A DNA stretch of 22,490 nucleotides from Willaertia magna (GCA_902984215.1 CADWAF010000855.1:1-22490); one strand, 5' to 3'; shown: positions 1 to 8,766, numbered from the stretch's first letter. Numbers and translations are program-made. Notes: generated by a model not told the origin, from the sequence alone.

Positions 1-130
1 TTATTATAATAAATTTAATAATTATTTTGTAGGTTGAATGAAATTTTAGTGAGCTAAAAGTAATTTTGTAAAATGTCGTGCATGACGGGGTAAATTGGAG
101 ATAAAAAAAACGTCACAACCTTGGTTTTTG

Positions 131-1240
131 GTGGAACCCATATTTTCTGAAATATTGAGTTATTTAGATGGACGTTCCATTATTTCACTTTCAAAATGTT
201 CTAAATTTTTAAATAATAAAAGATTCTGAATTTATTGAAGTATTTATGAAAAAAATTTAAATTTATTATCTTTCTTAATAAAACACACCAATAAAACAAA
301 TCCAGTCTATCCATATATTATTTCAAACAATAATGAATATGCTACAATACTTTTAGAAGACAATTATTATTTATTTAAGTCAAAAGAAAAGATAGAAAAA
401 AATAATTTTATTGGATTATTTCCATGTTGGAATTTAATGAGCTTAAAAAGATTTTGTAAAATGACATTTTCAAATCACGATAATTTTCAACAATCAATTG
501 GAGATTATATTGTAAATAGTCATTCAAATGTGAATTCTTTTTTTATTTTACAATCATTTTCTTATTATGACCTTTTTCATAATTCATTAGAAATGTTAAA
601 TATTTTAATACAAGAACAACAATTTAGAGATAAAAAATTAATAATTGGAACAAATTTACCTTTATTTATATCAAAGAATGAAAAGTATGATATGAAAAGA
701 AAAGAGGAAGATAAAAGTATAAAAGTTTATAAACACTATTCTATTGTAAAAAGTGATTGGACAGAATTTATTTATTCTGTTTGGAATTTTTTATTGGCTG
801 CTTCATGCGAAACAAAAAATCATGACGTTTTGATTTATTATTTGTCAAATATATTTAAAGAAATTTATAAAGAATTAAAGTTAACGCCAAAAAAAGAACA
901 ATTAAAAAAAGAAAATAAATTTTCAAGAGATACATTGTATATTAGAAATTTAAATTCAGATAATGATGAAGAAAATATTAAAGAAGAAATTAAAAACTTT
1001 GGTAATTTTATTTCGTTTAATGAAATTTTTAGAAAAATTAATCTTAATGTTAATGCCCTTGTCAAATGCCGTAATGAAGAAGAAGCAAAAGAAATGTTTT
1101 TTAATTTGAAAGGTAATAAACCATTAAGCTGTTTTGAGGATGGATTGATTATTGAATTTGCTTTAAAAGGGTTGGCAACTAAGAGTGATTTAATTGAATT
1201 TTGTGGTGAGCCAAAAGAACATGTGGAGGTTGGAACATAA
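131..1240 (+). pseudogene. F-box + RRM protein gene, apparently broken (two in-frame TGA codons)
   Basis: One frame stays coding-like from about 131 to the TAA at 1238-1240 except for TGA at 227-229 and 236-238. The first part resembles an F-box (IFSEILSYLDGRSIISLSKC) and the TGAs fall just where an F-box usually carries its conserved Trp. After the TGAs the frame continues without an ATG until 437, so 437 (267 codons) is only the first available start and would cut off the F-box and about 65 coding-like codons. The C-terminal part, roughly 925-1190, looks like an RRM: LYIRNL as RNP2, a degenerate RNP1 around VNALVKC, and a closing LIIEFA strand. F-box proteins normally recruit SCF ubiquitin-ligase substrates, and an RRM would suggest an RNA-linked target; that role is inference. 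No start codon for the F-box part is visible. A nearly intact pseudogene is the simplest reading; a non-canonical 42-bp intron (199-240) or TGA read as Trp are less likely alternatives. Confidence 0.55.
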
Positions 1241-1365
1241 TCTTTCAGAACATGGTTATGATCAAAAGGTGAGATTTTATATAGTTATACCAAGTGCTTT
1301 TAAAGTTTATGTATTTTCATCTGGTCATGATTTTGTTTGAGGTAAAATTTTTTCAATATAAAAAT

Positions 1366-1371
1366 AAAAAA
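1366..1371 (-). terminator. Pol III terminator for tRNA-Thr
   Basis: On the minus strand a run of six T starts six bases after the tRNA 3' end, followed by a second run of five T (1360-1364). This is the usual oligo-T terminator of RNA polymerase III. Confidence 0.7.
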
Positions 1372-1376
1372 TATGC

Positions 1377-1450
1377 AGGCCTCTATGGGAATTGAACCCA
1401 TGACCTCTGTCTTACTAGGACAGCGCATCTGCCGACTGAGCTAAGAGGCC
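1377..1450 (-). tRNA. tRNA-Thr (anticodon AGT)
   Basis: The minus strand folds as a cloverleaf. The acceptor stem is GGCCTCT/AGAGGCC (7 bp), the anticodon stem CTGTC/GACAG with loop CTAGTAA (anticodon AGT, read as Thr), the variable loop AGGTC, and the T stem ATGGG/CCCAT with loop TTCAATT. The A box (TAGCTCAGTCGG) and B box (GGTTCAATTCC) match Pol III promoter consensus. No intron is present and no CCA is encoded. The discriminator base is T at 1377. The D stem is odd: GCTC pairs with GA-GC only if one T is bulged, making the arm one base longer than usual. It lies 49 bp downstream of the N-acetylglucosamine kinase stop, on the same strand. Confidence 0.93.
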
Positions 1451-1499
1451 GTCGAAATATATCGGAAACCGTATTTTTGTTCCCAATTATTATGCCAAC

Positions 1500-2483
1500 T
1501 CAATTAAATTGTTTGTTATTTAAGAAATACAAAGCAGAACCTTCGGCTGGATCTACCAAAGGCTTTTCAATTATTGAAATCAAATCACCAAAAGCTTCTT
1601 TCAATTTCTTACTTAATTCACTTGCCACAATGCTATCTTCATGTGTTAAAATACTTCCACAAAAAACAATTGTAAACTTCTTTCCTTCTTCCTTAAATTT
1701 CAACTTCCCAACCGTTACACTAATCAAATCAAATAAATCATTAATCAATTCTTCAATTATCTCTTTTGCAACTTCATCCCCCTTCTTATAAGCTTCAAAA
1801 GCTAATGGTGCAAACTGTGCAGTTCTACTCCATTCTCTATCTTTATAAATATAAGTAATTAACTCACTCATCTCTTTAATCTCTAACTTCTCTTTTAATA
1901 AATCAATTAATAAAGTATCTTTACCTAATAACCCATCAAATGATCTTACAACACTTGTCAACACTCTAGACCCAATATAATAACCATTTCCTTTATCTCC
2001 TAATAGTGGTCCCCATCCTCCACTTCTAATAAAAGATTCTCCATTATTATTAGTACCTAAACAAATAGATCCCGTTCCAGCTATTAAACACATACTATTC
2101 TCTAATTTACCTAATGTTCCACTACAAATAGCTGCAATTGCATCATTAAATATATAAACTTTACATTCTTTATTATTTTCTAATAATAATTCATTCATCC
2201 ATTCTTTTACTAATTGAATATCATCGGAACGATCAACTCCACTTAATCCTAAACAAATGGCTTTAACATTTTCAATTGTTAATTGAATGGATGTTAAAAT
2301 GTCAATAATTCCTTCTTGTAACACTTTTTTAGCTTTATCATTTCCAATTGAATTTTTATTACATGGTCCATAATTCTTTCTAATTAATACTTGTTTATTT
2401 TCATTATCAATTACTACAATGGTTGTACCGGTACCTCCACCATCCACACCAATCGTCACTTGTTTTAAAGAAGTTTCTTGCAT
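1500..2483 (-). CDS. NAGK: N-acetylglucosamine kinase (BadF/BadG/BcrA/BcrD ATPase family)
   Basis: Predicted cytosolic kinase that phosphorylates GlcNAc to GlcNAc-6-phosphate with ATP, salvaging amino sugar for UDP-GlcNAc synthesis or catabolism. The 327-residue length is close to the usual 330-350. Family motifs are in order: the N-terminal phosphate loop GVDGGGTGTT (12-21), GLSGVDR (79-85), FNDAIAA (112-118) with Asp114 in the position of the sugar-binding/catalytic acid, IAGTGSICLG (134-143), the family signature GGWGPLLGDKGNGYYIG (155-171), and FCGSIL near the C-terminus for adenosine binding. The signature carries Lys (GDKGN) where relatives usually have Glu (GDEGS). The start ATG has an A/T-rich leader and no intron is evident. 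The stop is TGA, which argues that TGA is a normal stop here. Related hexokinase-like sugar kinases are an alternative, but the signature favours NAGK. Confidence 0.9.
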   Translation of the reverse strand: MQETSLKQVTIGVDGGGTGTTIVVIDNENKQVLIRKNYGPCNKNSIGNDKAKKVLQEGIIDILTSIQLTIENVKAICLGLSGVDRSDDIQLVKEWMNELLLENNKECKVYIFNDAIAAICSGTLGKLENSMCLIAGTGSICLGTNNNGESFIRSGGWGPLLGDKGNGYYIGSRVLTSVVRSFDGLLGKDTLLIDLLKEKLEIKEMSELITYIYKDREWSRTAQFAPLAFEAYKKGDEVAKEIIEELINDLFDLISVTVGKLKFKEEGKKFTIVFCGSILTHEDSIVASELSKKLKEAFGDLISIIEKPLVDPAEGSALYFLNNKQFN

Positions 2484-2626
2484 TTTTTTCTTTGTGAAAT
2501 TTCAAAAACTTTGCTTTGAAATAAAGTTTACAAAGGTGAGTGATGAAAATATCAGTGTGTTTAGTACTAAACAATGATGTAATCTAACAGGGACTTATTT
2601 ACATTAATAATTTTGTGAATAAAAAT

Positions 2627-4364
2627 TTAATTTTTATTTACAACAGTTGGATTTTGTAAAGCATCTTGTATTTCTTCTTCTGACATGTAAGATTTAATTA
2701 AATCTAATTTACCAAGTCCAGCTAAACCTCTTCTTAATAATTTAGCTAATTTTGGATCACGTTTAATTAAATCACAATAAACCATATGTACATTACTTGA
2801 ATCACATAAATTTTGAGTTACAGCAACTGTATCATCTAAATTCAAAACCATATGCCACCAACCAGAAGGAACAAATATCAATTCACCTGGATATTGTACA
2901 CATTCCCATGGTCTTCTTCCACTATTAATTGCCTCATAATATTCATCAGTTAACCATTGAATTGGTTCACTACAAGGAATATAAGAAGGTATAGGTTTAT
3001 TCTTATCTTTAATTTCAAATTCATCTTCATTTAAATTATCTAATTTTCCTTCTTTTAACAATTTCATTTTGTGTTCCTTTTCACTTTTCAATCTTTCAGA
3101 AATGATAGCTTGTTCTTCAGATTTCATTTCTTCGATTGCCTCTTCTAAATCTTCACTTACATGATTCATTGGATAGAATAGCCAACGTTTTCTTCCACAA
3201 ATTAATGCATTCCAAGCTGTAGTTAAATAAGGATCCATCTATTTATTTAAATTAAAATAAATAATTAAAATAATAATAACTTACATGCCATTGAGTACCA
3301 CTTCTAGCAGGACCTATAACTAACCATCTAAATAAAGGTCTATCTTCTTTAGGTAAACATAATTCAAAGAAATCTTCTTTAAAATAAAAAGGTATTTCAT
3401 ATTCATTTAATAAACGTTCATCTTTTTCTCCAAATTTAGAATCAAAAATATAAATTGGATTTTCATCTTTATTTTCTTTCATATATTTAAAATAATTTTT
3501 AAATTTCATTTTTAAATTATGTTGTCTTCTAACGTGATCATATTTTTGTAAATCATTTCCTTCTTTTTTATCTTTTAAATAATTTTTGTAAATTTCAGAA
3601 AAATGTGGAAAGAAATGGTTGACCATTTGATCTGTTTTAAATTCAACATTTCCATATTTATCTAAAAAATTATTTATTTGCCATTCTTTAAAGGCTTTCC
3701 AATTATTTATTAAATTTGTTATAATTACTGGTTTTTGTATTTTATTATAATTATTAGTGAACTCTTCAAATGTCAATCTTTCAACTGGAATTTTTTCAAT
3801 ATGTGAATAAGGTAAATCAAATTGATTCATTTCAAAATTACTTCTACTCCATTTTGTATACAACGTTGATGTATAATTTGTAAAGGTATTTTTCTTTAAA
3901 TTTTTAAATTTTACATTTTGTAAACTATTTTGTAAACTATTTAAATCATTTAAATTATTTTGTAAATTTTCAAAACAAGTTTTAACAAACGTAAATTTCC
4001 ATGAAATTTCATATTGAAAATTTCCTTCAAAATAATTAAAAGTAAATTGTCTCCATAATCTATCATCTTCTGAAAGAACTAAAAAAGTACGTGAAATTGA
4101 TGAAAGTAAACAAAGTTCTTGGATTGTTAGAAAGGGAAAGATATATTCAATTAATCCTTCATCTGGAATGTTTTGTAAGGAACCTAATCCTTTTTCTCTA
4201 ATAATTGGTTTTAAATTTATGGAATTTGGATAACCTTGTGGATTAATTGTTGGAAGATTATTGTTGTTAGCATTGTTGTTGGTATCGTTTGATTGATTCG
4301 TTGTGATTGTAGGTTCTTGTTGGTCTTGTTGTTGGTTGGAGGAAGAAGTAAATTCTTGATTCAT
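2627..4364 (-). CDS. F-box + JmjC (JMJD6-type) Fe(II)/2-oxoglutarate oxygenase, two exons
   Basis: Exon 1 is 4364-3285 (360 codons), the intron 3284-3239 (46 bp, GTAAGT...TAG, phase 0), and exon 2 3238-2627; the product is 563 residues. Residues 1-50 are a Gln/Asn/Ser-rich tail. An F-box follows at about 66-108 (IPDEGLIEYIFPFL ... DDRLWRQF). The JmjC domain spans roughly 200-500. The intron splits the iron site: exon 1 ends at His360 and exon 2 opens M-Asp362, giving HxD. Lys377 (GRKRW, 15 residues after the Asp as in JMJD6) should bind 2-oxoglutarate, and His489 in PSGWWHMVLNLDDT is the distal iron ligand. JMJD6 is a lysyl hydroxylase of splicing factors and histones, with disputed arginine demethylase activity. 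A highly charged insert (about 388-440) sits between the core strands. The F-box suggests coupling to an SCF ligase, as in plant F-box/JmjC proteins; the substrate is unknown. It shares a 210-bp divergent intergenic region with the next gene. Confidence 0.9.
3239..3284 (-). other. Intron of the F-box/JmjC gene
   Basis: This 46-bp spliceosomal intron has a GTAAGT donor and a TAG acceptor. Removing it joins GTQWH to MDPYLTTAWN and restores the HxD iron-binding motif of the JmjC fold, which proves the splice at protein level. Confidence 0.95.
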
Positions 4365-4574
4365 TTTTTTTTAAATTTTCTTCTTATCTGGATAGTGAGC
4401 GAACTGGGTGAAAGAACATGCTTTTTAGAACAGGACTGAAAAAACTTTATGTCAGGCTTTGCTATCGCATTGTAGGTAATGCTTTTTGTTTCTTAATTCA
4501 CAGTGAATTTAAAGTTTTGTTGTTTTGATTTCAGCAAACCAAACTACTAGATTGTTTTTAATTACAAAAAAAAA

Positions 4575-5702
4575 ATGAATGAGCCATTAGAAAATAATAA
4601 TTTACATGATGAATATAGTGATGATAATGAAGAAGAAGAGGAAGTTTATTCCGATGATGAAGATGAAGAAGAAAGACTTGATTTTAGAGATTGGAAAGTT
4701 ATTTATCCATCCCAAGAAGAAGAAATAATGATTAAAAAAATTGAAAATTCTGAAGACGATAATATTAACAATAACACTAACGAAAAACATAATTATCCAA
4801 TCAAAGATTTCACTTTTATCGTTCAAACAAGAAGTGACGATCCCACTCCATATCTACCCGAAAACCTTTATACCTCATTAGTTTATCAATTCCATCAAGC
4901 TATCCTATTTCACGAAAGTATTAGAAGTAAATATGATAAAATTATTTGTGATTTAAAACTAATGTTTGAAGAAAGTGGAGAAGAAGTGACAAAGGCTATG
5001 CAATCTCAATTGGATCCTACAAAGGCTATAATTCCCGCCAATTTAGTTCCAGAACAGTTAAATAAAAATACCGCTTCTGATGAGGTAATTGTTGGAGAGA
5101 CGAAAGGCTTAGAGTTGACTACTCCACCAACCCAGTTATATAAAGATCAAACAAATGTTGAAGAACATTATTTAGCGTTAGAGAATAGATCAAAATTTAG
5201 TATTGGGGTTGTTTCTTTTCATTATAAACAAAAGGCTTTTGTTTTACAATTAAGGTATTACTTTCCGGAAAATTATCCTCCAGTAGAGGATGAACAAGAT
5301 AAACCTTTTTGTGTTGTACAAAGTGCTCCTTTTCATTCTTTTGCTAGAAGAAGAAATGCTCAAAAAGTGAAGGAACAAACGAAAAGAAAGAGATTATTGA
5401 GAGCTATGGAGAAGAATAAGAAATTAAAGGCTTCTTTATTAAGTGGTTTAGAAAGAGGTAGTTTTGGGTTTAATTTTTCAAATTTACTTGGTAATAGTAC
5501 TTTTGGTAATACTCCCTTAATTAATTCTCAACCAGAAGAACCAGTTTCTAAAAAGACTGTTCAAAATAATTTAGAACAAGAATTCATGACAAATCTTAAG
5601 GATTTAATTGTGTTTTCTTCAATTCTATCTGAAGATGAACGAAAATTAGGCTTAGGGTTGGCACTTAGAAAATTGGCAAAAGTAGATCACGATGTTATTT
5701 AA
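4575..5702 (+). CDS. Acidic protein of unknown function, probably nuclear
   Basis: This is a 375-residue intronless ORF starting at an ATG directly after ten A residues, which resembles the A-rich leaders of other genes here. Residues 10-34 are almost all Asp/Glu/Ser/Tyr. The structured-looking core is about 200-275: FSIGVVSFHYKQKAFVLQL, a YYFPENYPPVEDE turn and KPFCVVQSAPFHSFARRR, running into a basic stretch (RRRNAQKVKEQTKRKRLL, 258-275) that would serve as a nuclear localisation signal. The tail has Gly/Phe/Asn-rich segments. I do not recognise the family. The beta-strand pattern ending in S-x-PF-x-S-x-ARRR faintly recalls p53-like or STAT-like DNA-binding folds, including the CudA group of amoebozoan transcription factors, but this is a guess. 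The divergent neighbour is the F-box/JmjC gene. Confidence 0.8.
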   Translation: MNEPLENNNLHDEYSDDNEEEEEVYSDDEDEEERLDFRDWKVIYPSQEEEIMIKKIENSEDDNINNNTNEKHNYPIKDFTFIVQTRSDDPTPYLPENLYTSLVYQFHQAILFHESIRSKYDKIICDLKLMFEESGEEVTKAMQSQLDPTKAIIPANLVPEQLNKNTASDEVIVGETKGLELTTPPTQLYKDQTNVEEHYLALENRSKFSIGVVSFHYKQKAFVLQLRYYFPENYPPVEDEQDKPFCVVQSAPFHSFARRRNAQKVKEQTKRKRLLRAMEKNKKLKASLLSGLERGSFGFNFSNLLGNSTFGNTPLINSQPEEPVSKKTVQNNLEQEFMTNLKDLIVFSSILSEDERKLGLGLALRKLAKVDHDVI

Positions 5703-5716
5703 ATAATGCCTTGTTT

Positions 5717-5908
5717 TCACCTAGCATGAAAGGTTTTGAATTCTATTAACTCAATATCACCATTTATTTGAAGTTTTTCAATAATATCTCGGTCAAACGA
5801 TTGAAGTGTGTTTGATATTTTACTAAGATGCATATCGTGATACTTTTCAATGTCATTGGTTGCTGAAACTAAGCTGTGTACTTCCTCTGTGAAGAAAATG
5901 TTGCCCAT
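5717..5908 (-). CDS. Doubtful small ORF, 63 residues
   Basis: From the ATG at 5908 this reads MGNIFFTEEVHSLVSATNDI and ends FKTFHAR at a TGA. Composition is balanced and helix-like (many Ile, Glu, Asp, Lys), with more G+C than the flanks, so it may be a true short gene. The frame stays open upstream to a TAA near 5967, with an acceptor-like CTTAG in between, so it could also be a 3' exon whose upstream part is not recognisable. I see no domain. It ends 14 bp from the convergent end of the acidic protein gene, and its upstream flank holds the symporter relic, so it may belong to a decayed locus. Confidence 0.35.
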   Translation of the reverse strand: MGNIFFTEEVHSLVSATNDIEKYHDMHLSKISNTLQSFDRDIIEKLQINGDIELIEFKTFHAR

Positions 5909-6128
5909 TGTTGTTACACTTTTTTTGATTCTATGGACCTTCACGTACAGTAAACTAAGTTTTTATTTCAACAGTTATAACTGAATATACCGTTTATTTT
6001 TGGATTGAATTATTTAATTTTTTATAGTGTTTTTGTTAAGTTTATAAAACTGGAAACTTTTGTAACATAAATGACAAGTAAAAATAGAATAGTGGCTTTT
6101 ATTTATTTAGTACAAAGAGCCAAATACT

Positions 6129-6222
6129 TTATATTTGTTGATTTATAGTAGCTGTCACAATAGTTTGATCCTCTTTGCCATTCAAGTTGGATAGTAGTAC
6201 ACTCTTCGCCTTTTGCAATGAT
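6129..6222 (-). pseudogene. Relic of the 3' end of a sodium:solute symporter gene
   Basis: This stretch is clearly homologous at DNA level to the last coding bases of the symporter at 8767-8860. Long identical blocks include CTGTCACAATAGTTTGATCC, CAAGTTGGATAGTA and TCGCCTTTTGCAATG. Read on the minus strand it ends with the same frame and stop position (GKEDQTIVTATINQQI then TAA; the parent reads DKEDQTIVTDTINKHR then TAA). A five-base insertion, a one-base loss and no upstream symporter sequence show that it is a dead fragment. It lies between the small ORF and the F-box/LRR gene; the parent lies on the far side of that gene in the same orientation. Confidence 0.85.
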
Positions 6223-6298
6223 GTTCTAGTAAAGAATATTGTTTTCATAACAAGGGTCTAAAAACAAAAGGGAATGGAGGAAGAAGAATTGAGTTTAT

Positions 6299-8677
6299 TT
6301 ATTGTAAAGAACAAGTTTGTTTTTCTACTAAATTATTTGAATTATTTCCTTTATAAAATACCAAATTTGGGCAATTAATTAACTTTACAAAACAATTGTC
6401 ATAATTTTTAATATTTATAATTATTACTCTTAAACTTATAGCGGACAATTCCATATTAATATTTGCGTTATTAGATTCTTTAATTTCAATAGATTGAATA
6501 CAAAAATGTGGATCTTTACAAAAAATATTAAAATCTTTACAATTTAAAATATTTAATTTGTTTAATTTTGGAAATTGATTTAAATTAAATTTAAAATTAT
6601 TACATTTGTCAAAAATTAAATATTTTAAATTATTAAAATAATTAATTTCATTAAAATTATTAAAATAACTTGAACCAATTATTTCTAAATAATTTAACTT
6701 TACAAAATTAGATTTTTTCCAATCAACCACTAAAGAACTATTTATAGATTCCTGTAAATAAATCCTATAATTTTCACTATTACCTAATTTTAAATATTTT
6801 AAATTATTAAAGTCGCTATTATTTTCATTGTAATCTTTGAAATTATTAAAAATAAATGAACTAGAATATTTTGTATAAAAAGATTCTAAATTAAAATGTT
6901 CAATTGAATTTACCATTTCTCGAAAATATAAAATATTTTTCATATTATTAATTTCCGTTTCCGTTAAAATTATATTTTTAGAAAAATTAAAAGTGGCACT
7001 AGTTTGTAAAATTGTATAATTTAATTTTTGTAAAGTTAATTTTAAATTTGTAAATTTTAAACATTGTAAAAGATTTAAAATATTGTTTGTGTCCATTGTA
7101 TCAATTAAAATTAATTGTAAACTTTTAATTTCATTATGAATTTCTAAATTATTTAAATTTAAATTTTTTGAATAATTTATTTCAAATTCATTTAAATTTT
7201 CAATATTTAAATTTAAAAAATAAATATCTTTTAAAATTAAAAAATTACAATAAGTTATTTTAATTTCAGTTTTTTTTTGTAGAAAACCTAATTTTACAGT
7301 TTTTAATTGAAAATTTTCAACATAAATTGTTTTACAATTTTCTAATTTTAGAAAATTTAAATTTTTGCAATTTTTTAAATAAAAATCTAAATTTGGACAA
7401 TTTTGTATTGTAATTGATTTTATTTTTAAATTTTCAATAATTTCTAATTTAAATTTTAAATAAATATTAGTTATTGTTAAATTTTGTAAATTTAAATTTT
7501 GTAAAAAATTTACATCAAAATTAGTTAAATTTTTTAGTGTTAAATTTTGTAAATTTTGTAAATTAACATTTTCAGTAATTAATTCGTCTATATTTATTAA
7601 TTGTAAATTTATTAAATTATTTAAATTTAAATTTTGTAAAGTTAAACTTTTTAACTTATCAATTGTTAAAAACTTTAATTTTTGTAAAGAAATATTTTGT
7701 AATTTCATTGTAAACAATAGCGTTTCCATTTGTTGACGAATAAATAAATTTTCCACATTGTGTAATTTTTGTAAAATATTTTGTGTAAATAAATTATCAT
7801 CTTTTTCAATTAAAGAGATTTTAATTGTAATAATGTTTTGTAAAAAATCTTCGTGTAATTTTTTAATAGCATTACATCCAACGGGTGTTGTAAAGTCAAC
7901 TGTTGTCACATTTTGTAAAGTATTTTGTAAAGTATTTAATTTTTCAATAAATTTATCCATTTTTGTACTTGTCATAATTGTCACATGTTTTAAAGAATTA
8001 TTGTAAATTAGTGTTAATTTATCAAAAACGTCAAAATCTGTCACATGAATTTTTTGTAATTTTTCCCACTTTAATTTTCCTAAAAATAAACTTTGTAAAC
8101 TATCAAATCTTCCACTATAAATTAATTCTGTGACATTTGGAAAGTTTACAATCAACCAACCAGTCCAATCCAAATTTTTCACACTTTTTTTTAAAGAACT
8201 CTTATCACCCTCATTTTTGTCACATTTAAAATTTTTTAAAGTTTTTGAAATTTGTATTCTTGTCACTAAATTTACATCACATACACAATTTATTAATTGT
8301 AAACTTTTTACCGCCATTTCCAATTCATCTTCTAAAATACAATTTTCAAATAAATTTGAAGAACAAAAATCAGGTAAACAAAATATCAATTTTTTCCAAA
8401 TTAATTCATTACAATAAATATTTTCTCTTAAATTTGGATGAACAGACATTAATTTTAAAATTGGTAAAATATCTTTTAAATAAATTTTATTTTTGTAAAA
8501 ATAAATTTCACTTTCTTGTTGTGACTTTTGGGTATTTTGTAAATTTGTAATATTTTGGGAAGAGTCTATAGTATTGTCATAAAAGGAAAAAGAACCTAAA
8601 AGAAAGGAAGAAATGACAGCTAAAATGTCAGGTGGAAATGTGTGTAAGTTGTTTTTATATTGATCTATTGGTGACAT
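6299..8677 (-). CDS. F-box-like, leucine-rich-repeat-like protein, 792 residues
   Basis: The N-terminus has a split F-box: FPPDILAVISSFLL (14-27), then an insert of about 40 polar residues, then LPILKLMSVHPNLREN and ELIWKKLIF with the conserved Trp94. The rest is a long run of irregular repeats rich in Leu, Ile, Asn, Phe and Lys, of the type NLKYLKLGNS or LQNLTLKNLTNF spaced about 20-25 residues apart, as expected for an FBXL-type leucine-rich-repeat substrate-binding arm. The tripeptide Leu-Gln-Asn (mostly TTACAAAAT) recurs many times. The ORF is uninterrupted over 2.4 kb. Role by family: SCF ubiquitin-ligase adaptor; the target is unknown. Its ATG sits behind a long T-rich leader on the plus strand (A-rich on the coding strand). 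Symporter and symporter relic flank it on either side. Confidence 0.75.
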   Translation of the reverse strand: MSPIDQYKNNLHTFPPDILAVISSFLLGSFSFYDNTIDSSQNITNLQNTQKSQQESEIYFYKNKIYLKDILPILKLMSVHPNLRENIYCNELIWKKLIFCLPDFCSSNLFENCILEDELEMAVKSLQLINCVCDVNLVTRIQISKTLKNFKCDKNEGDKSSLKKSVKNLDWTGWLIVNFPNVTELIYSGRFDSLQSLFLGKLKWEKLQKIHVTDFDVFDKLTLIYNNSLKHVTIMTSTKMDKFIEKLNTLQNTLQNVTTVDFTTPVGCNAIKKLHEDFLQNIITIKISLIEKDDNLFTQNILQKLHNVENLFIRQQMETLLFTMKLQNISLQKLKFLTIDKLKSLTLQNLNLNNLINLQLINIDELITENVNLQNLQNLTLKNLTNFDVNFLQNLNLQNLTITNIYLKFKLEIIENLKIKSITIQNCPNLDFYLKNCKNLNFLKLENCKTIYVENFQLKTVKLGFLQKKTEIKITYCNFLILKDIYFLNLNIENLNEFEINYSKNLNLNNLEIHNEIKSLQLILIDTMDTNNILNLLQCLKFTNLKLTLQKLNYTILQTSATFNFSKNIILTETEINNMKNILYFREMVNSIEHFNLESFYTKYSSSFIFNNFKDYNENNSDFNNLKYLKLGNSENYRIYLQESINSSLVVDWKKSNFVKLNYLEIIGSSYFNNFNEINYFNNLKYLIFDKCNNFKFNLNQFPKLNKLNILNCKDFNIFCKDPHFCIQSIEIKESNNANINMELSAISLRVIIINIKNYDNCFVKLINCPNLVFYKGNNSNNLVEKQTCSLQ

Positions 8678-8766
8678 TTTTTTTTAATTTTTTTTTTTAT
8701 TTTTTTTTATTTTTTTGTAAATTATTTCAACATGAGCGTTTTGTTTGAGTTTTAAAATAAAATACT

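Noticed and set aside
865..1065. Minus-strand ORF of 66 codons
   Set aside because: It lies opposite the RRM-coding frame, is low in complexity (Leu/Phe/Ser) and has no family features; it is a shadow.
131..1240. Genome-wide reassignment of TGA to Trp
   Set aside because: The giant kinase and other genes use TGG for Trp and contain no in-frame TGA, and NAGK ends at a TGA at its expected length. Reassignment would need evidence from other genes.
1477..1791. Plus-strand ORF of 104 codons
   Set aside because: It is antisense to the conserved C-terminus of NAGK; the NAGK motifs prove the other strand.
4602..4826. Minus-strand hydrophobic 74-codon ORF
   Set aside because: Phe/Ile-rich translation is what the complement of an Asp/Glu/Asn-rich coding stretch gives; the acidic protein frame continues through it.
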